The position numbers were made by a program, and so were the translations under genes. The notes beneath the pieces are model-generated. The model had not been told where the DNA came from, did not search any database, and saw only the letters and a program-made list of their open reading frames with translations. A DNA stretch of 45,703 nucleotides from Streptomyces spiroverticillatus (GTDB lineage: Bacteria; Actinomycetota; Actinomycetes; Streptomycetales; Streptomycetaceae). This document shows positions 16,198-23,765 of this stretch, piece by piece. Each line of letters begins with the position of its first letter. The stretch's first letter is position 1. The stretch lies in the NCBI GenBank assembly GCA_014650415.1, contig BMUX01000035.1:1-45703 (forward strand), in the 5' to 3' direction.

Positions 16198-16859
16198 TCC
16201 GTGTCCTGCTCGCCGACGACCAGGCCCTCGTACGGGCCGGATTCCGCGCCCTGCTCGGTGCCCAGCCCGGCATCGAGGTGGCGGGCGAGGCGAGCGACGG
16301 CGAAGAGGCGTGGGGGCTGGTCGGCGAACTGCGGCCCGACGTCGTCCTGATGGACATCCGCATGCCCCGCCTCGACGGGCTCGCCGCCACCCGGCGCATC
16401 ACCGAGGACCCGGAACTGGCAGGCGTACACGTCGTCATGCTCACCACCTTCGAGCTCGACGAGTACGTCTTCGAAGCGATCCGCTCCGGCGCCTCCGGCT
16501 TCCTCGTCAAGGACGCCGAACCGGAGGAGCTGATCAGGGCGGTCCGCGCGGTGGTCGAGGGCGACGCGCTGCTGTCGCCCGGGGTGACCAGGCGGCTGAT
16601 CGCCGAGTTCGCCGCCCGGTCGAAGGAGCCCGCGCACGCCTCCGCCCTCCAGGCGCTCACCGAACGCGAGCGCGAGGTGATGGCGCTGGTCGGCATGGGG
16701 CTGTCCAACGAGGAGATCGCCCGGCGGCTCGTCGTCAGCCCGCTCACCGCCAAGACCCACGTCAGCCGCACCATGGTCAAGCTGGGCGCCCGCGACCGCG
16801 CCCAACTGGTCGTGATGGCCTACGAGTCGGGGCTGGTGCGCCCCGGCTGGCTCGGCTGA
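16194..16859 (+). CDS. NarL/FixJ-family response regulator
   Basis: The 221-residue protein has a receiver domain with acidic pair Asp8-Asp9, phospho-acceptor Asp54 (VVLMDIRMP), the conserved Thr in LTTFELDEY and Lys in LVKDAEPEEL, and a C-terminal LuxR-type HTH (LTEREREVMALVGMGLSNEEIARRLVVSPLTAKTHVSRTMVKLGARDRAQLV). It is the cognate partner of the upstream kinase, with a 4-nt start/stop overlap. It may autoregulate through the inverted repeat at 14923. The 3' end overlaps the convergent DUF6332 gene by 40 nt. Confidence 0.94.
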   Translation: MIRVLLADDQALVRAGFRALLGAQPGIEVAGEASDGEEAWGLVGELRPDVVLMDIRMPRLDGLAATRRITEDPELAGVHVVMLTTFELDEYVFEAIRSGASGFLVKDAEPEELIRAVRAVVEGDALLSPGVTRRLIAEFAARSKEPAHASALQALTEREREVMALVGMGLSNEEIARRLVVSPLTAKTHVSRTMVKLGARDRAQLVVMAYESGLVRPGWLG

Positions 16860-17101
16860 GTGCCCGGCGCTCCCCGGTAGCCCCACAGCACGTACACGAC
16901 CCGTACGACGAAGACGGTCACGGCCAGCCCCCCGGCCCCGGCCAGCACACCGCGCATCCAGGCCCCCGGCAGATCGAGCAGGAGATCCGCCGGGACGACC
17001 ACCGCGACGAACGTCACCACGGCCAATACGAAGGCGCTGACCAGGGCATACCCGATCTCGATCGTGATGGCGTCCCTCTGTGCCCGCGTCCTGTTCCCCA
17101 T
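16820..17101 (-). CDS. DUF6332-like small membrane protein
   Basis: The 93-residue protein starts MGNRTRAQRDAITIEIGYALVSAFVLAVVTFVAVVV and has two membrane helices (about residues 15-37 and 50-72) joined by DLPGAWMRG. This is the pattern I associate with the streptomycete DUF6332 family, of unknown function. The ATG at 17101 has AAGACT 7 nt upstream and may be leaderless. Its 3' end runs 40 nt into the convergent response regulator gene, so the last 13 codons are antisense to it. Confidence 0.7.
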   Translation of the reverse strand: MGNRTRAQRDAITIEIGYALVSAFVLAVVTFVAVVVPADLLLDLPGAWMRGVLAGAGGLAVTVFVVRVVYVLWGYRGAPGTQPSQPGRTSPDS

Positions 17102-17140
17102 GCCCGTGAGTCTTCCACGCGAAGGGCGGCCGGAAGCCTC

Positions 17141-17893
17141 TCAGTTCCAGGTGATCGCCGACGACTCCCGCCACAGCGCCGCCAGTTGGGGATCCCCGGT
17201 CAGCGTCACCGTGTCCACCGGCGCCCGGTTCCACAGCACCGCGTACAGCGCCCCGGCCGCACCGCTCAACTCGGTGTCGGCCGGGCCTTCGTCGTTCCGT
17301 ACGGTACGGGGCGGGCCGTCGGGCGCCAGGTGTACGGTCCACACCGCGCCCGGCGGGCCGTCCGTCGGCCGTACCCGCAGCGTCCCGGGCCGCTCGGGCC
17401 GGACCCGGCTGCGGTCGCGCGCGTGGAAGGCGGCGAGCAGCTCGTCGATGCCGTCCGCCGCGAACTCCGGTGGTACGTCGCCCACTTCGCGGCCCGCGGC
17501 CGACGCCGCGTCCATCCGGTGCACGGCCGTCTCGTGCGCCTGCCGGCGCGCCCAGAACGCGAGCGGCGACGGTGCGGGCAGGAAGGTCCAGCACTCCAGG
17601 TCCGCCGGGGCTCCGCGCAGCGCCGCCACCAGCCCGGCATGCCCCTCGCGGAACCAGGACAGCAGCTCCGTGCCGTCCAAGTCCGGCTCGCCCGCGTCGT
17701 GTTGGTACTCCTTGTGGCCGTGCACCACGTACTGCGTCGCCCAGCGGTGCACCATCCCGGTGTGCCGCAGCAGGCCGCGCACACGCCAGCCCGGGCAGGT
17801 CGGCACCTCGGCCGAGGTGCCCGCCGCCTCGGCCGCGTCCGCCAACGACTGCCCCTCCCGGGCGAGGGACTCGATGTGGTCGTCGATCTTCAT
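17141..17893 (-). CDS. Maleylpyruvate isomerase/DinB-like mycothiol-dependent enzyme family
   Basis: The 250-residue protein has the DinB-type four-helix N-terminal domain with the conserved start SLADAAEAAG, VPTCPGWRVRGLLRHTGMVHRWA and the later helix FWARRQAHETAVHRMDA. Its His residues match the metal triad of the mycothiol-dependent maleylpyruvate isomerase family. A C-terminal SCP2-like domain ends ALYAVLWNRAPVDTVTLTGDP. Members of this group are mostly of unknown substrate. The ATG overlaps the stop of the upstream membrane gene (ATGA), so the two are coupled. Confidence 0.85.
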   Translation of the reverse strand: MKIDDHIESLAREGQSLADAAEAAGTSAEVPTCPGWRVRGLLRHTGMVHRWATQYVVHGHKEYQHDAGEPDLDGTELLSWFREGHAGLVAALRGAPADLECWTFLPAPSPLAFWARRQAHETAVHRMDAASAAGREVGDVPPEFAADGIDELLAAFHARDRSRVRPERPGTLRVRPTDGPPGAVWTVHLAPDGPPRTVRNDEGPADTELSGAAGALYAVLWNRAPVDTVTLTGDPQLAALWRESSAITWN

Positions 17894-18264
17894 GCGGCCG
17901 ATCCTGGCACGCTCCCCGACGGTGCGCGCCGTCCACCTCGCAACGGCCCCCCGCGCATCAGGCGGACGAACAGCCCGAGAGCGTACGACTGGACGAGTAC
18001 GGACAGCACCAGCGACGGATAGAGGAAGGCGGCCGAGTCCGCCACCGCGCCGGCGAGCAGGTCGCCCCCAATCATGAACAGGAAGACCGTCGGCGCGGCG
18101 AGCAGGAACAGCCAGACCCCCGCCAGCGACGCGTCGTCGTGCGTGACGAAGAGCATGTCGACGGTCACGAACAGCGCGGCCACGGTCACCAGCGAGAGGT
18201 AGACCACGGAGGCGGGGTTGCGGAACGTGAGCTGTACGAGGCCGTGCGCGCGATGTTCCTTCAT
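17890..18264 (-). CDS. SCO4225-like small membrane protein
   Basis: The 124-residue protein has four predicted helices (about 17-36, 46-66, 70-85 and 88-105) and the sequence FRNPASVVYLSLVTVAALFVTVDMLFV, typical of a streptomycete membrane family named after SCO4225. Its function is unknown. I chose the ATG at 18264, which has GGGGGGACG just upstream; a GTG at 18300 is less likely. It is the first gene of a two-gene unit with the mycothiol-type gene, with a 4-nt overlap. A perfect palindrome lies about 60 nt upstream. Confidence 0.75.
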   Translation of the reverse strand: MKEHRAHGLVQLTFRNPASVVYLSLVTVAALFVTVDMLFVTHDDASLAGVWLFLLAAPTVFLFMIGGDLLAGAVADSAAFLYPSLVLSVLVQSYALGLFVRLMRGGPLRGGRRAPSGSVPGSAA

Positions 18265-18324
18265 CTCGTCCCCCCGGACGGTTCGGCAGTGGACCCTCAT
18301 CGTGCCCCCGAGGCCGCCGTTCCG

Positions 18325-18344
18325 CCTGAGTAGCCCTACTCAGG
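18325..18344. promoter_or_regulatory. 9-bp palindrome at the MFS stop / membrane gene promoter
   Basis: CCTGAGTAGCCCTACTCAGG has perfect 9-bp arms around a 2-nt centre. It covers the last codons of the MFS gene and ends about 60 nt before the SCO4225-like start. It may be a terminator for the first gene, an operator for the second, or both. Its TGAGTA-N4-TACTCA core is operator-like. Confidence 0.5.
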
Positions 18345-19631
18345 GTTGCCTATTCGGCCATCTGAGTGCGCGAGCGGATGTGCGACGGGATCTGCGACCG
18401 GATGCGCGACCGGATCTGCGGACCGCGCCAACAGCCCCAGGCCCGAGGCCCCGGCCGCCAGCACCGCCACCGTCGTCAGCGCGGTCGGCAGCGACAGCCA
18501 GTCGGCGAGGAACCCGATCGCGGGCGGGCCCAGCAGCATCCCGCCGTAGCCGAGCGTGGACGCGGCGGCGACCCCGCCGGGACCGGCCAGCTCGCCCGCC
18601 CGGGAGATCGCCACCGGGAAGATGTTCGCCAGGCCGAGGCCGGTCACCGTGAAGCCGAGCAGCGCGAGCCACAGCGTGGGCGCGAGCGAGCCGAGCAGCA
18701 TGCCCACGGCGGCGGTCGCACCGCCCAGCGCCAGCGTCCTGGTCTGCCCGAGCCGCTCCAGCAGGGTGGTTCCGGAGAAGCGGCCGATCGTCATGGCCAG
18801 CGCGAAGAGCGAGTACCCGGCGGCCGCCGTGCCCGGGCGCGCGCCCAGGTCCTCCTGGAGGTGCAGCGGCCCCCAGTCGGCGATCGCGCCCTCGCCGTAC
18901 GCGGTGCACAGCGCGATGATCCCGAAGAGCGCGACGACACGGCGCGATCCGGACGGGGCGGGCTTGTCCGTACGGTCCTCGGTGTCCGGCGTCACAGGCG
19001 CCACCGGCGTCAGCTTCTTCGACTCGCGCAGCAGCGTCGGCCCCGCCGTCACCGTCAGCAGCAGCCCCACCAGCGTCAGCAGCGACAGGTGCACCAGCGG
19101 CGACAGCCCGCCCGCCACCAGCCCGCCCAGCCCCGCGCCCACCATGCCGCCCAGGCTGAACGCCGCGTGGAAGCTCGGCATCACCGGGCGGCGCAGGGCG
19201 GCCACGAAGTCCACGGCCGCACTGTTCATGGCGACGCTGATGCCTCCGTACAGGGCGCCGAACACCAGCAGGACGAGCCCCAGCGCCAGCGGCGAATGCG
19301 TCAGCGGCGGCAGCGCGATGCTCAGCGAGAGCAGCACCGCGCATAACACCGTCACCCGGAAGCTGCCGAAGCGGCTGCACAGACGGCCGGTGAGCGTCAT
19401 GGTGATCACCGCGCCCGCCGACACCCCGAGCAGGGCGAGACCGAGAGCGCTGGCCGAGGCGGAGGTCTGCTCCTTGATGGCCGGGATGCGGACCACCCAC
19501 CCGGCGAAGATGAAGCCGTCGAGGGCGAAGAAGAGGGTCAGCGCGGTGCGGAGACGGGAGAGGGAGGGTGCGGCGGGGTTTCCGCCCGGGCCCCCCGATG
19601 CGGCCGTCCGGACTTTGTTTAGGTTCGGCAC
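18336..19631 (-). CDS. MFS transporter
   Basis: The 431-residue protein has about 12 membrane helices in two six-helix halves, with the intracellular loop signature GRLCSRFGSFRVTVL after helix 2 and a charged central loop (LLRESKKLTPVAPVTPDTEDRTDKP). It resembles the FucP/YbjJ-like branch of the major facilitator superfamily, which moves sugars or related solutes. I chose the GTG at 19631. It has TATGCT exactly 6 nt upstream, so the mRNA should be leaderless. It is divergent from a ROK repressor, with an operator overlapping its start, so it is probably induced by a sugar. The exact substrate is unknown. Confidence 0.88.
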   Translation of the reverse strand: MPNLNKVRTAASGGPGGNPAAPSLSRLRTALTLFFALDGFIFAGWVVRIPAIKEQTSASASALGLALLGVSAGAVITMTLTGRLCSRFGSFRVTVLCAVLLSLSIALPPLTHSPLALGLVLLVFGALYGGISVAMNSAAVDFVAALRRPVMPSFHAAFSLGGMVGAGLGGLVAGGLSPLVHLSLLTLVGLLLTVTAGPTLLRESKKLTPVAPVTPDTEDRTDKPAPSGSRRVVALFGIIALCTAYGEGAIADWGPLHLQEDLGARPGTAAAGYSLFALAMTIGRFSGTTLLERLGQTRTLALGGATAAVGMLLGSLAPTLWLALLGFTVTGLGLANIFPVAISRAGELAGPGGVAAASTLGYGGMLLGPPAIGFLADWLSLPTALTTVAVLAAGASGLGLLARSADPVAHPVADPVAHPLAHSDGRIGNPE

Positions 19632-19643
19632 AAAGTCAGCATA
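19611..19643 (-). promoter_or_regulatory. ROK-type operator overlapping the MFS promoter
   Basis: An inverted repeat with arms GACTTTGT (19611-19618) and ACAAAGTC (19630-19637) spans the GTG of the MFS gene. TATGCT (19638-19643, minus strand) is the -10. A repressor bound here would cover the +1 to +27 region. The ROK gene on the other side is the likely binder. Confidence 0.65.
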
Positions 19644-19685
19644 GGGGGAGCCCCCCGAACGGGGCAAGGCGCTCCCGGGGCGTGG

Positions 19686-19691
19686 CAGACT
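19686..19691 (+). promoter_or_regulatory. -10 hexamer CAGACT, leaderless start
   Basis: CAGACT ends 7 nt before the ROK repressor ATG at 19699. Confidence 0.45.
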
Positions 19692-19698
19692 CGCCTTC

Positions 19699-20937
19699 AT
19701 GAACGCCGAGGGGACCAGGGTGACCAGCGCCAGAACGAAGTTGGACCGGGGACGGGGGGCGCTCGGACCCGCACTGGAACTCGTGCACACCGGCCGCGCC
19801 CCCACCCGCGCCGTCCTCACCGCCGAACTCGGCGTGACCCGCGCCACCGCCGGCGCGGTCGCCGCCGAACTCGAAGCGCTCGGCCTGATCCGCGTCGACT
19901 CCAACCCCGGTGCCGCCGCCGGATCGCAGGGCCGCCCCTCCCACCGGCTCACCGTCGACGACACCGGGCCCGTCGTGCTCGCCGCCCAGGTGCACTCCGA
20001 CGGCTACCGCGCCGCCCTCGTCGGCCTCGGCGGCCGGATCGTGGCCACCGCCCCCGGCTGCCAGGACATCGACGCCGACCCCGTGCAGGCCATCGGTGCC
20101 GTCGTGGACGCGGGCGCCCGCCTGCTGGAGGAGTCCGGACGCCGCTGCGTCGGAGCCGGGCTCGCCGTCCCCTCCGCCGTCGCCGAGCCCGAGGGCACCG
20201 CCCTCAACCCCCTGCACCTCGCCTGGACCCCCGGCGCCCCGGTCCGCGAGATCTTCGCCGAACGGGTCGCCGCCGCCGGGATCGAGGGCCCCGCCTTCAC
20301 CGGCAACGACGTCAACCTCGCGGCCCTGGCCGAACACCGGCACGGCGCCGGACGCGGCGCGAAGCACCTGCTCTGCGTGGCCACCGGACACCGCGGCGTC
20401 GGCGGCGCGCTGGTCCTCGACGGCCGTCTGCACAGCGGTAGTTCGGGCCTCGCCCTGGAGGTCGGCCACCTCACCGTCCGCCCCGACGGCCGCCCCTGCC
20501 ACTGCGGCAGCCGGGGCTGTCTCGACGTCGAGACCGACCCCCTCGCCTTCCTCGCGGAGGCCGGACGCACCCCGGGGCCCGAGGTCTCGCTGCTCCAGCA
20601 GTCCCGCGACCTGCTCCGCGAGGAGTACGCGGACGTGGCGGTACGCACGGCCGCCGAGGCCCTCGTGGACCGGCTCGGCCTCGGCCTCGCCGGGCTCGTC
20701 AACATCCTCAACCCGGACCGGATCGTCCTCGGCGGCCTCCACCAGGCCCTCCTGGCCGCCGCCCCCGAGCGGCTGCGCGCGGTCGTCGCCGACCGCAGCC
20801 TGTGGGGCAGGAGCGGCAGCGTACCGATCCTGCCCAGCACGCTCGACCACAACTCCCTGGTCGGAGCGGCGGAGTTGGCGTGGCAGCCGGTCCTGGACGA
20901 CCCGCTCTCGGTGCTGGCGGCCGGCGTCGGAAGCTGA
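19699..20937 (+). CDS. ROK-family transcriptional repressor
   Basis: The 412-residue protein has an N-terminal winged helix (LELVHTGRAPTRAVLTAELGVTRATAGAVAAELEALGLI) fused to a ROK sugar-sensing domain with the zinc motif CHCGSRGCLDVE and LEVGHLTV. The first phosphate-binding motif is degraded (VLAAQVHSDGYRAALV in place of DIGGT), so it senses and does not phosphorylate sugar. It probably represses the divergent MFS gene, and perhaps itself, through the inverted repeat 62 nt upstream. Its stop codon lies in a 23-bp tandem array. The sugar is unknown. Confidence 0.88.
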   Translation: MNAEGTRVTSARTKLDRGRGALGPALELVHTGRAPTRAVLTAELGVTRATAGAVAAELEALGLIRVDSNPGAAAGSQGRPSHRLTVDDTGPVVLAAQVHSDGYRAALVGLGGRIVATAPGCQDIDADPVQAIGAVVDAGARLLEESGRRCVGAGLAVPSAVAEPEGTALNPLHLAWTPGAPVREIFAERVAAAGIEGPAFTGNDVNLAALAEHRHGAGRGAKHLLCVATGHRGVGGALVLDGRLHSGSSGLALEVGHLTVRPDGRPCHCGSRGCLDVETDPLAFLAEAGRTPGPEVSLLQQSRDLLREEYADVAVRTAAEALVDRLGLGLAGLVNILNPDRIVLGGLHQALLAAAPERLRAVVADRSLWGRSGSVPILPSTLDHNSLVGAAELAWQPVLDDPLSVLAAGVGS

Positions 20938-20999
20938 CGGCGGCCGGTGCCGGGAATTGACGGCGGCCGACGCCGGAAATTGACGGTGGCCGCCGGCGG
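20916..20999. repeat. 23-bp tandem array over the ROK stop codon
   Basis: Three full 23-bp units (20916-20938, 20939-20961, 20962-20984) and a partial fourth. Copies 2 and 3 differ at three positions. The unit starts GGCGGCCGG and ends TTGAC or CTGAC. The ROK stop lies in unit 1. The period is not a multiple of 3, so it is not coding. Confidence 0.85.
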
Positions 21000-21008
21000 C
21001 CCGCTTGG

Positions 21009-21014
21009 TACGGT
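21009..21014 (+). promoter_or_regulatory. -10 hexamer TACGGT, leaderless start
   Basis: TACGGT lies 6 nt before the ATG at 21021, directly after the tandem array. Confidence 0.5.
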
Positions 21015-21020
21015 CCGCGC

Positions 21021-21668
21021 ATGACCCTCACCCCCGCCGACGCCCCCGGCACCCGGCTCACCCCCGCCGACATACGCCTGGCCGCCGACCTGAGCATCGC
21101 CGCCCTGCGCCCCGCCCTCGACGCCGACTGGAGCGTCCCGGCCGGAGCCCTGGAGTGGGACTGCTGGGAGACGGCCGAGCACCTGACCGACGACCTGTTC
21201 TCCTACGCGGTCAAGCTCGCCGCCGAGCGCACCGGATCCAACGTGCCCTACCGGCGGACCGCCGAGACCCCCGGCGCGCCCGAGAACGCGGTCCGCGTCG
21301 AGCGCACCGCGGGCGCCGAAGGCCTGCTGGACGCGTTCGACTCGGCCGCCGCACTCATGCACGCGGTGGTTTCGGTCAAGCCTCCCGAGGCCCGGGCGTA
21401 CCACGTCTACGGAGACTCCGACCCCGAGGGCTTCACCGCCATGAGCGTCGTGGAGATCCTCGTGCACACCCACGACCTGACGACCGGCCTGGGCCTCGCG
21501 GCCTGGGAACCGCCCGCCGAACTGTGCGCCCGCGCCCTGGACCGCCTCTTCCCGCACGTCCCCGCGGGCACCGATCCCTGGCCCACCCTGCTGTGGGCCA
21601 CCGGACGCGGCGACCTCGCGGGCCGCGAGCGTCTGGACGAGTGGCGCTGGTACGGCGCCCCGCGCTGA
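21021..21668 (+). CDS. DinB-like maleylpyruvate-isomerase N-terminal domain protein
   Basis: The 215-residue protein has the DinB-type helical bundle of the mycothiol-dependent family (LAADLSIAALRPALDADW, then ETAEHLTDDLFSYAVKLAAERTG, VVEILVHTHDLTTGLGL). The last stretch holds the HxHD-type residues and GRGDLAGRERLDEWRWYGAPR closes it, as in relatives. It is a paralogue of the gene at 17141 but lacks that protein's SCP2-like tail. Its role may be thiol transfer or detoxification; the substrate is unknown. The ATG follows a -10 hexamer by 6 nt. It is flanked on both sides by 23-bp tandem arrays. Confidence 0.8.
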   Translation: MTLTPADAPGTRLTPADIRLAADLSIAALRPALDADWSVPAGALEWDCWETAEHLTDDLFSYAVKLAAERTGSNVPYRRTAETPGAPENAVRVERTAGAEGLLDAFDSAAALMHAVVSVKPPEARAYHVYGDSDPEGFTAMSVVEILVHTHDLTTGLGLAAWEPPAELCARALDRLFPHVPAGTDPWPTLLWATGRGDLAGRERLDEWRWYGAPR

Positions 21669-21779
21669 CGGGAAGCACCGCGCAGCGCCGACGGGAAGCA
21701 CCGCGCAGCGCCGACGGGAGGCACCACGCAGCGCCGACGGGAAGCACCGCGCCGCCCGACCGGAAGCACCGGCAGGTCC
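21667..21779. repeat. 23-bp tandem array over the DinB-like gene's stop codon
   Basis: Copies at 21667-21689, 21690-21712 and 21713-21735 are nearly identical (unit starts GACGGGAAGCACCGCG). A fourth at 21736-21757 and a diverged fifth follow. The array begins within the TGA at 21666-21668. Confidence 0.88.
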
Positions 21780-21887
21780 TCCTCGTACTCCCACGGAGGT
21801 ACGCCGACGGCCGCTGCCCGTACGACGACCCGCACCCCCCGCCCGGCCCATCCTCGGAAGCACCACACAACCCGAGGAGCCGGAACC

Positions 21888-22235
21888 ATGAACACCCTTG
21901 CGTACGACGGACCCCACCCCTGGATGCTGTTCTTCCCGCTGGTCTGGGCGGCCGTGGTCATCGGCGTCATCACCCTGCTGCGCCGCACCGTATGGCGGGG
22001 CAGGGGACGCGGACCCGGGCGCGGCGGACCCTGGCGGGGCGGCCCGTGGCAGGGCGGTCCCTGGCAGGCGGGCCAGCAGCGCGGGCACGGCGAGCAGTCG
22101 CCGATCACCGTGCTGGGGCGGCGCTTCGCCACCGGCGAGATCGACGAGGACGAGTACTGGCGCCGGCTGTCCGTGCTCAACGAGCAGTTCGGCGGCACCG
22201 AGGAGCCGCTCAGGGGGAAGGGCGGCATGGACTGA
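21888..22235 (+). CDS. Small membrane protein with SHOCT domain
   Basis: The 115-residue protein has one N-terminal membrane helix (residues 12-31, WMLFFPLVWAAVVIGVITLL), a Gly/Arg/Trp/Gln-rich low-complexity linker with GGPW repeats, and a C-terminal SHOCT motif (LGRRFATGEIDEDEYWRRLSVL). SHOCT domains are short oligomerisation modules found at the ends of membrane proteins. The ATG has AGGAGCCGGAACC upstream, a clear ribosome-binding site. It is an isolated unit, closed by a strong hairpin. Confidence 0.85.
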   Translation: MNTLAYDGPHPWMLFFPLVWAAVVIGVITLLRRTVWRGRGRGPGRGGPWRGGPWQGGPWQAGQQRGHGEQSPITVLGRRFATGEIDEDEYWRRLSVLNEQFGGTEEPLRGKGGMD

Positions 22236-22263
22236 GCGGCCCTCGCGCGAAGAGCCGCGCCCG

Positions 22264-22288
22264 ACCGGCCCGGGAAATCCGGGCCGGT
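22264..22288. terminator. 10-bp perfect hairpin between convergent genes
   Basis: ACCGGCCCGG (22264-22273) pairs with 22279-22288 around GAAAT. It lies between the SHOCT gene and the convergent ATPase gene. Confidence 0.8.
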
Positions 22289-22303
22289 TCCGGACGGTCC
22301 GGG

Positions 22304-22837
22304 TCAGCCGACTGCGGCGGACCGGGCCGTCCGGCTGTGCTTGTCGGGTTTGCTGCGCTCACGCTCCGGGCGCGGCGTCAGCGCCACCACGGTCGAGGTC
22401 TCGGGAGCCGTCTTCGGGACGGGTTCCACGGCGGGCTGCGGAGCGGCGGTGGGCAGTGCGAACCACACCGTCTTGCCCTCCTCGCCCTCCTGGCGCACGC
22501 CCCAGTCGTCGCTGACGGCCTCGATGAGCGCGAGCCCGCGCCCGCCGGTGTCGTACGGCTCCGCCGCGCACACCCTCGGCGGCCGGGGGTCGTGGTCGTG
22601 GACGGACACCGTGAGCCGGTCGAGGAGCAGCTCGATCTCCACGGTGCACGTCTTGTCGGGCTGGGCATGCCGATGGACGTTGGTCAGCAGCTCGGTCACA
22701 CCGAGCGCCGCCGGGTCTATCAACGGGTCCAGATGCCAGTAGCGCAATTGCGCCGAAACGATCCTGCGGACTTGGCCGATGCGTGCCGGTGCAGCTTGGA
22801 GCTCCACCGTGCAGTGCCTGCTGGGCTGGCTGATCAC
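22304..22837 (-). CDS. RsbW-like ATP-binding (anti-sigma-type HATPase) protein
   Basis: The 177-residue protein has the HATPase_c_2 fold of streptomycete serine-kinase/anti-sigma proteins: HCTVELQAAPARIGQVRRIVSAQLRYW, the N-box ALGVTELLTNVHRHA, VSVHDHDPRPP and the G-box GGRGLALIEAVSDDWGV, then KTVWFAL. The C-terminus is a Pro/Arg-rich tail. Many such copies exist in each Streptomyces; they act in stress and development switches, with unknown partners for most. The chosen GTG at 22837 has GGGGAG about 9 nt upstream; the frame continues open to 22993. The 248 nt before it hold degenerate CTGCCGCGTACGGC copies (about 23007-23070) and no other gene. Confidence 0.85.
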   Translation of the reverse strand: MISQPSRHCTVELQAAPARIGQVRRIVSAQLRYWHLDPLIDPAALGVTELLTNVHRHAQPDKTCTVEIELLLDRLTVSVHDHDPRPPRVCAAEPYDTGGRGLALIEAVSDDWGVRQEGEEGKTVWFALPTAAPQPAVEPVPKTAPETSTVVALTPRPERERSKPDKHSRTARSAAVG

Positions 22838-23085
22838 TGCTGCGACTCCCCGGGGTGAGATCCGGAAGGCGGTCGAAGAGCTTCGGTGTCGAGGGTGCGG
22901 TTCGATCGGAGCGGCGGACTGGATCGCAGCGTCACCGCAGCAGCACCCTGCGTGAGATATCGCCAGGGTGGACCCGCGAGGGGCGCTGTGCAACTCGCGC
23001 CGCCCCTGCCGCGTACGGCGCTGCGTGCCGCATCACTCCTGCCGTGTACGGGCCTGCCGCGTACGGCACTGCCTGTCGCGTCGCC

Positions 23086-23412
23086 TCAGCCACGCGCGGC
23101 ACCGCCCGTCGCGCCGCCCGCCGCGCCGCGCGGCGTCGTCGCGGAACGCAACGCGTCCCGCAACCGGCCGCCCGCCTCGGCCGAGGTGAGCCGGTACCGG
23201 ATGCCGTTGAGCCGCGCCACCGTCCGGTCGCCGCCGGCGAACCACGGCCGGCCCGCGGTCACCGCGCCCAGCGGCGCGCTGTCGATCACCTGGCCGTCGC
23301 TTCTCAGCAGCGCCAGCACACCGTCCCGTACGACGACCTGCCCCGCCTTGGTGAGCGAGCGCGGCCACCGCTCGATCCGTACCCCCAGCACGCTGAAGTC
23401 GGGCTCCGCCAT
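23086..23412 (-). CDS. Conserved-type hypothetical protein, 108 residues
   Basis: I do not recognise a named family. The protein starts MAEPDFSVLGVRIERWPRSLTKAGQVVVRDGVLALLRSDGQVIDSAPL, a beta-rich pattern that could be a small PH-like or OB-like barrel. It ends with an Ala/Gly/Arg-rich tail of about 20 residues. There are no membrane segments. The ATG has GGAGGCGAAC upstream, a good ribosome-binding site, which supports that it is a real gene. It is divergent from the leader ORF at 23602. Confidence 0.65.
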   Translation of the reverse strand: MAEPDFSVLGVRIERWPRSLTKAGQVVVRDGVLALLRSDGQVIDSAPLGAVTAGRPWFAGGDRTVARLNGIRYRLTSAEAGGRLRDALRSATTPRGAAGGATGGAARG

Positions 23413-23601
23413 TGGCTGTTCGCCTCCTTCCCGTGGTCCTGCCGATGGATGGACGTCGTGATTCGCCCCCGTTCGTGCCCCCGCCGTCTGTGGGCAGTCT
23501 GCATGGGAGGGGGCGCGCACACCAGGGGGGTCAGGACACTGAATGAGGCATTCCACCTCTGCGCCCCCAGTGCGCCCCGACCCGTGACACAAGGGAGTGC
23601 T

Positions 23602-23643
23602 ATGGCTGCCCAAAGTGAACGTTTGTGCAGGTGGGCGGCTTAA
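23602..23643 (+). CDS. Candidate 13-residue leader peptide
   Basis: The short ORF MAAQSERLCRWAA starts at an ATG with a strong AAGGGAG site 5 nt upstream and ends with TAA, a rare stop in this genome. Its stop is 122 nt before the desulfhydrase ATG and it is in another frame, so it is not a start of that gene. Cys9 lies between Leu and Arg. Short Cys-containing leaders precede some sulfur genes in actinobacteria, so translation of the Cys codon could sense cysteine supply. The rest of the 353-nt gap from 23412 to 23766 shows no other gene and no clear terminator-type hairpin. Confidence 0.4.
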   Translation: MAAQSERLCRWAA

Positions 23644-23765
23644 AGTGGCAAGTGGGAGATCGCTGTGCCGCCCGCCCATGCCGGAGGCACAGCAGCCCGA
23701 CAGGGCCCCACAGAGCCGTACGGAACCGCACGGGACAGCACAGAGCAGCACAAGGAGTGGCGCGG

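Noticed and set aside
23007..23070. Repeated CTGCCGCGTACGGC-like copies
   Set aside because: The copies are degenerate and irregularly spaced, so I noted them with the neighbouring gene but did not call an array.
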